A stretch of DNA of 30,356 bases from an uncultured Bacteroidales bacterium. Lineage in GTDB: Bacteria > Bacteroidota > Bacteroidia > Bacteroidales > Muribaculaceae. The stretch lies in contig USIY01000003.1 of NCBI GenBank assembly GCA_900554845.1, positions 1 to 30,356 of the forward strand, written 5' to 3'. Position 1 is the stretch's first letter. The number at the start of each line of letters is the position of its first letter. The position numbers were made by a program, and so were the translations under genes. The notes beneath the pieces were generated by a model. That model searched no databases and was not told where the DNA came from. It saw only the letters and a program-made list of their open reading frames with translations. Positions 26,207 to 30,356 of the stretch are shown here, one piece after another.

Positions 26207-26226
26207 TCATTAGTGTCCACTAATGA
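26207..26226. repeat. Tight 9-bp palindrome
   Basis: TCATTAGTG and CACTAATGA are perfect reverse complements separated by only TC. Too tight for a good RNA loop, so a protein-binding dyad is as likely as a hairpin. Confidence 0.5.
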
Positions 26227-26282
26227 ATTTCATAATGTCCCGATAGACTATAGCCGCTCTCTCTATGGTCCGTTAAAACAAC

Positions 26283-26509
26283 AAAAAAGCGTGGAACGGT
26301 GTCTGCATTCTTATCGAGGCATCGCCAAACGCCCAAGTCGAAAATGACAGTCCGCTCCCACGCCATGCCGTATACTGACCCCTAGACGGGGAGTGGATAT
26401 GCGACAAGCATGAGCGTTTTGACCGCTCTCCTTTCGACTTTCAAAAATTTGGCGATTTTCGATAAAAGGATAAGCAAAAACGCTTACAATATTTTCGCGA
26501 ATTAATTCG
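26283..26509 (-). ncRNA. Candidate structured non-coding RNA, class unknown
   Basis: About 225 nt on the minus strand, bounded by a well-spaced promoter on its 5' side (26547 to 26516) and an intrinsic terminator on its 3' side: a long imperfect hairpin between 26363 and 26289 closed by GCGTGG / CCACGC and followed by six T (26288 to 26283). Inside it, in plus coordinates, are a hairpin at 26367-26405 with a CCCC / GGGG tip (26379-26391) and compatible outer pairs, and a hairpin GAGCG / CGCTC at 26412-26428. No open reading frame of note. It lacks the tmRNA T-loop and tag, the RNase P GAGGAAAGUCC core and the SRP RNA loop motif. 6S RNA or an unnamed Bacteroidales RNA are possibilities; I cannot assign it. 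Confidence 0.6.
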
Positions 26510-26510
26510 C
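26497..26510. promoter_or_regulatory. Perfect palindrome at the predicted ncRNA start
   Basis: GCGAATTAATTCGC is a perfect 14-bp palindrome with no spacer. It spans the base expected to be the minus-strand transcription start, so it could be an operator for a dimeric regulator or a 5' dimerisation/hairpin element of the RNA. Confidence 0.45.
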
Positions 26511-26515
26511 AATGA

Positions 26516-26547
26516 CAAAAATATAAAATAAGGTTGAATTAACCAAA
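26516..26547 (-). promoter_or_regulatory. Minus-strand promoter for the ncRNA candidate
   Basis: On the minus strand TTTG (26547 to 26544) and TATTTTTG (26523 to 26516) are separated by exactly 20 nt, the same spacing as the gyrA, dnaE, uvrB and 1414 promoters in this window. No minus-strand protein gene follows it for more than 400 bp, so it should drive the RNA. Confidence 0.6.
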
Positions 26548-26611
26548 TCTCTATCAAATTTTATTTTTCTAAATTTTAAAAGAGTATTCCTCCGGTTTTA
26601 ACATCATTACG

Positions 26612-26646
26612 GGAGTCGAAATCTGCAAATGACAGATTTCGACTCC
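26612..26646 (+). terminator. Plus-strand terminator-like hairpin without an obvious gene
   Basis: A perfect 14-bp stem (left arm 26612-26625, right arm 26633-26646; core GTCGAAATCTG / CAGATTTCGAC) with a 7-nt loop, followed by TAATTATTATTATTG. The tail is on the plus side. The nearest plus-strand gene ended 520 bp upstream behind other hairpins. Confidence 0.6.
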
Positions 26647-26723
26647 TAATTATTATTATTGTTATTTGAAAAGATTTTTATAATTTTACTGGCACTAATT
26701 TATAATCATTCTGAATAGATATC

Positions 26724-29700
26724 ATGAAACGTATAGCTCTATTACTGATAGTTTTCCTGTCTGTGCATTATTGTAGTATTATTGCCCAGAGTCTTCAGTC
26801 CGACTCTCTATATGCCATTGGGGTTGAACTCTATAACCAGCAGCGTTATGCTGAAGCGATTCCTATGTTTGAAAAAGCCAAGGAACTCGACATTGCGGAG
26901 ATTAACCCGGAATCCCTTCGCAGCGGATATTCCGCGTCATGGTTGGCAAGCTGTTATTATAAGCTGGGCGACATTCAAAAAGCTAAATCTTATAGCAAAT
27001 ATGAATACAAGTTACCGCCGGTTGATCGCCGTAAAACAGTGGAAATAGACAATCTTATGGATGCAATTATGCCGATGCTCAAGTCTCAGGATTATGACTC
27101 TGCTTTGGTGAAATTGAAAATCCTTAATGACAAGGAATACAAATTATTCGACAAGGACCACTATCTGCATATGACTACAAATGGCTACATTGCAATGTGC
27201 GACATGTCCCTCAATCAATATGACGAAGCAATTCCTTATTTGGAAGAAACCGTCAGGCTTATCCGTCATAATTATTGTGAGACGGACACAATGCAATTGA
27301 CTCAACTGGACAATCTCTACAATATTTATTCCCAAAAGGGACAATTTGATAAGGCTGAAGCCATCAACAAAGATTTTGAGAGAGTCATCAATTCAAACTA
27401 TGATACAAGTCATCCTTATCAGCTCGAAGCGAAAAGCAGATGCATGATGCTTATGATTATGCAAAGGAAATGGGATGACGCAAAAAACGCACTTCCTTCA
27501 CTCCTCTACGCCGCTCAAATCTGCAATGGCAATGATCCTGCGAAGATGAACGATTACATCTCATCCATACGACAATGGTTCGAAAACGCCGGCAGACGTG
27601 AAGAATGCGCATACATCGATAAATTTTCTGTTTCTAACCTCCACACAGCTTCACCACAAGAGTCTTTTTACGCATACTTAAAGAAGTTTAATAATGAAAT
27701 CAACACAAAAAATATAAAGGAAGCGGAAAAGACTCTCGACGACATTTCGAATTTTATAATCACATTGCCGAAGACGGAAAGAATTGAATATGACAATACT
27801 TTAGAATGGATGAAATGCGTGGTTTTATTTATGGACCAACATTTGGACGAAGCCAAAGATTTATATCTGCGATTGAAAGGAACAACTTCTTCATTATTGA
27901 CTTCCAATGACATAATAAAGTCTTTGCAATTAGTGACAAAAATGGGAATATGCCTGTCCCTTTCCGATTATGAAGGGGCTATTGACGCAATAGACCAAGA
28001 AATTGAAATGCTTGATCCAAGTCTACGAAATAACTCTATAAACCTATACGCTGTTAAAGCTTGTTTAAACGCTATGTCCGGCAATTATCAAGAAGCTAAA
28101 AAGCTGACGGGTGAAACGATTTCCCTATGGAATAAAAAAGTATTGGAAACCGAATCCTTATATAGATTGGACAAGGATACGGCGGAACTTAATCAGGTGT
28201 TGAACATATTTGATCTTTATATCCGCAATAACCACATGGCAGACAGCGCGAGATATACTATACGAGAAATCAAAAGCGAATATCTGCTGCTAAAAGCTAA
28301 AATACTGCGACATACTGAGTTATATCAGCTGGATTATGGTTATTATGACTGCATGTCGGATTACGCCTTGGAACTCATAAAAATGCACAAATATCCGGAG
28401 GCGCAGGAATTGATGGATTCTTGGCTTGACGAATGGAGGATCACATTTGATTTATTGCCCAAGAAATCAAATGAATCAGCATATGAGGAGCGAAAACAAA
28501 AAGCCTTCAAGGCTCTTGAAGACGCTTTGTACTTCAGATGTGATTACTGTTATGAAAAACGGGATTCCGCCGCTAAAAAGGCCTTTGATGATCTCTATGA
28601 CTACATGAAATTTCGAACCGGCGATGAATTCAGCGATGAATGCTTGGAAGCGAAGTCCACGTATTATGACTTCATGGGAGATTCTGAAGGTCTTCTGAAT
28701 TTTGTTATTCAAAACAATGATAATGCTCTTGACGAACTGTCAGCATATGGTTTGAATTATTTTGCTCCTATTATTGCAAATAAATATAGGAGAGAAGGAA
28801 ACAGCGAAAAGATTCTTTCTTATTGGGACAGAATCATTAAGAAAGCCTTGAATAATTATGATTCAACAAATGAAGAAGACGATATAATCTTCGGGACTTT
28901 AGACAAGACCATCAAATATTATACGCGAGAAAAGAAAGACACAGATGGACTTATGAAGTATTATGCCAATGAAATATGGCCTAAGTTCGATGTATTCGGA
29001 GACAGGCATTTGGAATATTTCCTTAAGTCGATCAATCAATTTGCCGTAAACATTAGAGATTCCTCGTTTATTCCATATTTGGAGCAAGAGTTGATAAGAT
29101 CCGGCAATTTAATTGATACACCGTATCATAAAGCCTCATATTACCAGATAATTGCCGGGGTATTATATTGCGGAGACAATACTCAGGATTTAGCTTTGAA
29201 ATATCTTGTTCAAGCTCGAGAACTGGTAAAGGAAGACATCGTTCTGGGTCTGTTGTTCGATTGCTTCAAGCATAAAACCATACACCATTTATCCTCTGTC
29301 AACTGGGATAATGGAATTGAATTGGGTTACGATTTAATCAAACGTATGTCATCCGATGTAAAGTTCAAAAATACACATGAGTATCTGGCTCTTATCATCA
29401 GACAGATGGAAATGCTGAAATCTCGGAACATGTATGATGATATGGTTGATATCGGCGAAAGCTATTTCAAATCAAAATGTTCAGAGTATCCTGTTGATCT
29501 GTTCAATGAAGAACATACAATGTTTAATGAGATAAGAATCATAAACAACAATATATTAAAGGATATTTTATTGTTGCAGGATCAAAATATATGTGAACTC
29601 GTTTTTGAGGCAAAATCTGCCCTCAATGCAAAAGATGCGGAAATTTATGCGTTAAAAGTCATAAAAGATAAATATAATAATCTTGAAACATCAATGAAAG

Positions 29701-30323
29701 TAAACAGTGTCTCGCCATGGCAATGCGATGATCTGATAAGCATGACCAGCAAGTATGCTTACCGCCATCGGACAGACTCATTGAAAATATACGCATATAA
29801 TACTTCATTGCTGTGCAAAGGGCTGCAATTGCGATCCAATAATGCCATACGGGCCATAATTAAAAAATCGGGCCACCGAGGGGCTCTCCGTAAATTAGAA
29901 GAACTGGAGACCGTAATGTATAATCTGCCGTCAGCAACCGGGGCCCGGAAGGACAGTCTGTTGACAAAGCGACAGGAGCTGGAAGAAGATTTACACCGTT
30001 TGTCAAGCAGTTTCGGCGATTACAAGAAAATGCTTTATACATCATGGGAGAATGTGCAGGCAGCGATGGGACAGAATGACCTTGCTATTGAACTTACTTA
30101 TGTCACAAAGGATTATAACGACATTGATAATGCCGGTTATAAATATGGATATTACGCCTCCGTACTGAATAAGAAAATGAAAACTCCTGAAATTGTATAT
30201 ATCTGCGGAGACGACAATATAACGTCGGACTTAGAAATATATGAATCTTCCTACCTGAGTGAATTAATAATGCAACAATTGAAACCTTATCTTAAAAATA
30301 TTTTAGTAGATGACAAAAATTAA
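26724..30323 (+). CDS. Secreted TPR protein with an incomplete C-terminal CHAT domain
   Basis: A 1199-residue protein with an N-terminal signal peptide (MKRIALLLIVFL, cleavage near SIIAQ), then a long helical array with TPR units such as LYAIGVELYNQQRYAEAIPMFEKA and AIPYLEETVRL. From about 1070 a coiled-coil-like segment leads to the start of a CHAT (caspase-like) domain: SWENVQAAMGQNDLAIEL near 1106, YYASVLNKKMKTPEIV, and SELIMQQLKPYLKN. The reading frame stops a few residues later, where full-length homologues would continue with the strand before the catalytic His and Cys. About 85 of the usual 250 or more CHAT residues are therefore present, and no catalytic dyad. The remaining 33 bases show no CHAT continuation in any frame. 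It may be a decayed protease gene or a TPR scaffold. AT-rich compared with its neighbours. Confidence 0.75.
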   Translation: MKRIALLLIVFLSVHYCSIIAQSLQSDSLYAIGVELYNQQRYAEAIPMFEKAKELDIAEINPESLRSGYSASWLASCYYKLGDIQKAKSYSKYEYKLPPVDRRKTVEIDNLMDAIMPMLKSQDYDSALVKLKILNDKEYKLFDKDHYLHMTTNGYIAMCDMSLNQYDEAIPYLEETVRLIRHNYCETDTMQLTQLDNLYNIYSQKGQFDKAEAINKDFERVINSNYDTSHPYQLEAKSRCMMLMIMQRKWDDAKNALPSLLYAAQICNGNDPAKMNDYISSIRQWFENAGRREECAYIDKFSVSNLHTASPQESFYAYLKKFNNEINTKNIKEAEKTLDDISNFIITLPKTERIEYDNTLEWMKCVVLFMDQHLDEAKDLYLRLKGTTSSLLTSNDIIKSLQLVTKMGICLSLSDYEGAIDAIDQEIEMLDPSLRNNSINLYAVKACLNAMSGNYQEAKKLTGETISLWNKKVLETESLYRLDKDTAELNQVLNIFDLYIRNNHMADSARYTIREIKSEYLLLKAKILRHTELYQLDYGYYDCMSDYALELIKMHKYPEAQELMDSWLDEWRITFDLLPKKSNESAYEERKQKAFKALEDALYFRCDYCYEKRDSAAKKAFDDLYDYMKFRTGDEFSDECLEAKSTYYDFMGDSEGLLNFVIQNNDNALDELSAYGLNYFAPIIANKYRREGNSEKILSYWDRIIKKALNNYDSTNEEDDIIFGTLDKTIKYYTREKKDTDGLMKYYANEIWPKFDVFGDRHLEYFLKSINQFAVNIRDSSFIPYLEQELIRSGNLIDTPYHKASYYQIIAGVLYCGDNTQDLALKYLVQARELVKEDIVLGLLFDCFKHKTIHHLSSVNWDNGIELGYDLIKRMSSDVKFKNTHEYLALIIRQMEMLKSRNMYDDMVDIGESYFKSKCSEYPVDLFNEEHTMFNEIRIINNNILKDILLLQDQNICELVFEAKSALNAKDAEIYALKVIKDKYNNLETSMKVNSVSPWQCDDLISMTSKYAYRHRTDSLKIYAYNTSLLCKGLQLRSNNAIRAIIKKSGHRGALRKLEELETVMYNLPSATGARKDSLLTKRQELEEDLHRLSSSFGDYKKMLYTSWENVQAAMGQNDLAIELTYVTKDYNDIDNAGYKYGYYASVLNKKMKTPEIVYICGDDNITSDLEIYESSYLSELIMQQLKPYLKNILVDDKN

Positions 30324-30356
30324 AATTATGCTGTTAAACATCTAAAATTCAGTCGA

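Larger units (their letters stand above)
26092..26723. other. 632-bp intergenic region rich in dyad symmetry
   Basis: No protein-coding gene is credible here. From left to right it holds two plus-strand hairpins after the peptidase (26113-26136 and 26151-26191), a tight palindrome (26207-26226), a weaker hairpin (26246-26270), a minus-strand ncRNA candidate (26283-26509) with its promoter (26516-26547), an AT-rich stretch, and a plus-strand terminator-like hairpin (26612-26646). The bases before the CHAT gene (26647-26723) are very AT-rich; no well-spaced promoter was found there. Confidence 0.8.

Noticed and set aside
26283..26509. tmRNA, RNase P RNA or SRP RNA as identity of the candidate RNA
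   Set aside because: No T-loop or tag reading frame with CCA-like end, no GAGGAAAGUCC core and no SRP GGAAGGAAGCAGCC-type loop on either strand.
26092..26723. Insertion sequence remnant
   Set aside because: No transposase fragment, terminal inverted repeats bounding the region or target-site duplication was seen; the dyads are better explained as terminators and RNA stems. A genome-wide copy search could still change this.
1..30356. CRISPR arrays, tRNA or rRNA genes, prophage genes
   Set aside because: No regularly spaced repeats, no tRNA cloverleaf or rRNA sequence, and no phage or integrase protein was found on either strand.

Overview
The window reads as ordinary chromosome from a member of the Bacteroidales, most likely a Muribaculaceae-like or Bacteroides-like gut organism. 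Three things point there. Several gaps carry the Bacteroidetes primary-sigma promoter signature (TTTG, about 20 nt, TAnnTTTG). The clpC / gyrA / TPR-protein and dnaE / trxA neighbourhoods are ones I recall from Bacteroides. Clade-typical proteins are present, such as a long RodA, the YgiQ family, an S9 lipoprotein peptidase and a TPR-CHAT protein. The genus call is inference.

Layout. Bases 1-3267 (+): the end of rodA, cut by the left edge, then a promoter and a compact run of three genes: an unknown helical protein, a PlsC-like acyltransferase and a nitrilase-family amidase. A strong stem-loop separates these from the convergent clpC (3346-5934, -). A 372-bp divergent gap leads to gyrA (+), then a secreted TPR protein and a textbook terminator at 10120-10150. 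A new promoter starts dnaE-trxA, followed after a 22-bp perfect hairpin by lipA-lipB, a stand-alone HsdR-N nuclease-like protein, a PcrA/UvrD helicase and nspC, all closely packed. Another promoter starts uvrB, which overlaps ygiQ; an S9 prolyl-oligopeptidase-type lipoprotein follows. After a 632-bp gap a TPR protein with an incomplete CHAT domain (26724-30323) ends just before the right edge.

Functionally the window is mostly housekeeping: replication (dnaE, gyrA), repair (pcrA, uvrB), proteostasis (clpC), redox (trxA), lipoate synthesis and transfer (lipA, lipB), polyamine synthesis (nspC), cell shape (rodA), tRNA or other radical-SAM chemistry (ygiQ) and periplasmic peptide processing.

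The most interesting part is the gap 26092-26723. It holds what looks like a complete minus-strand non-coding RNA gene of about 225 nt: a promoter with exact -33/-7 spacing, a perfect palindrome over the predicted start, three stem-loops and a terminator with six U. I could not assign it to tmRNA, RNase P or SRP RNA. The adjacent CHAT protein stops before the expected catalytic His/Cys, so it may be a broken gene or a non-proteolytic derivative.
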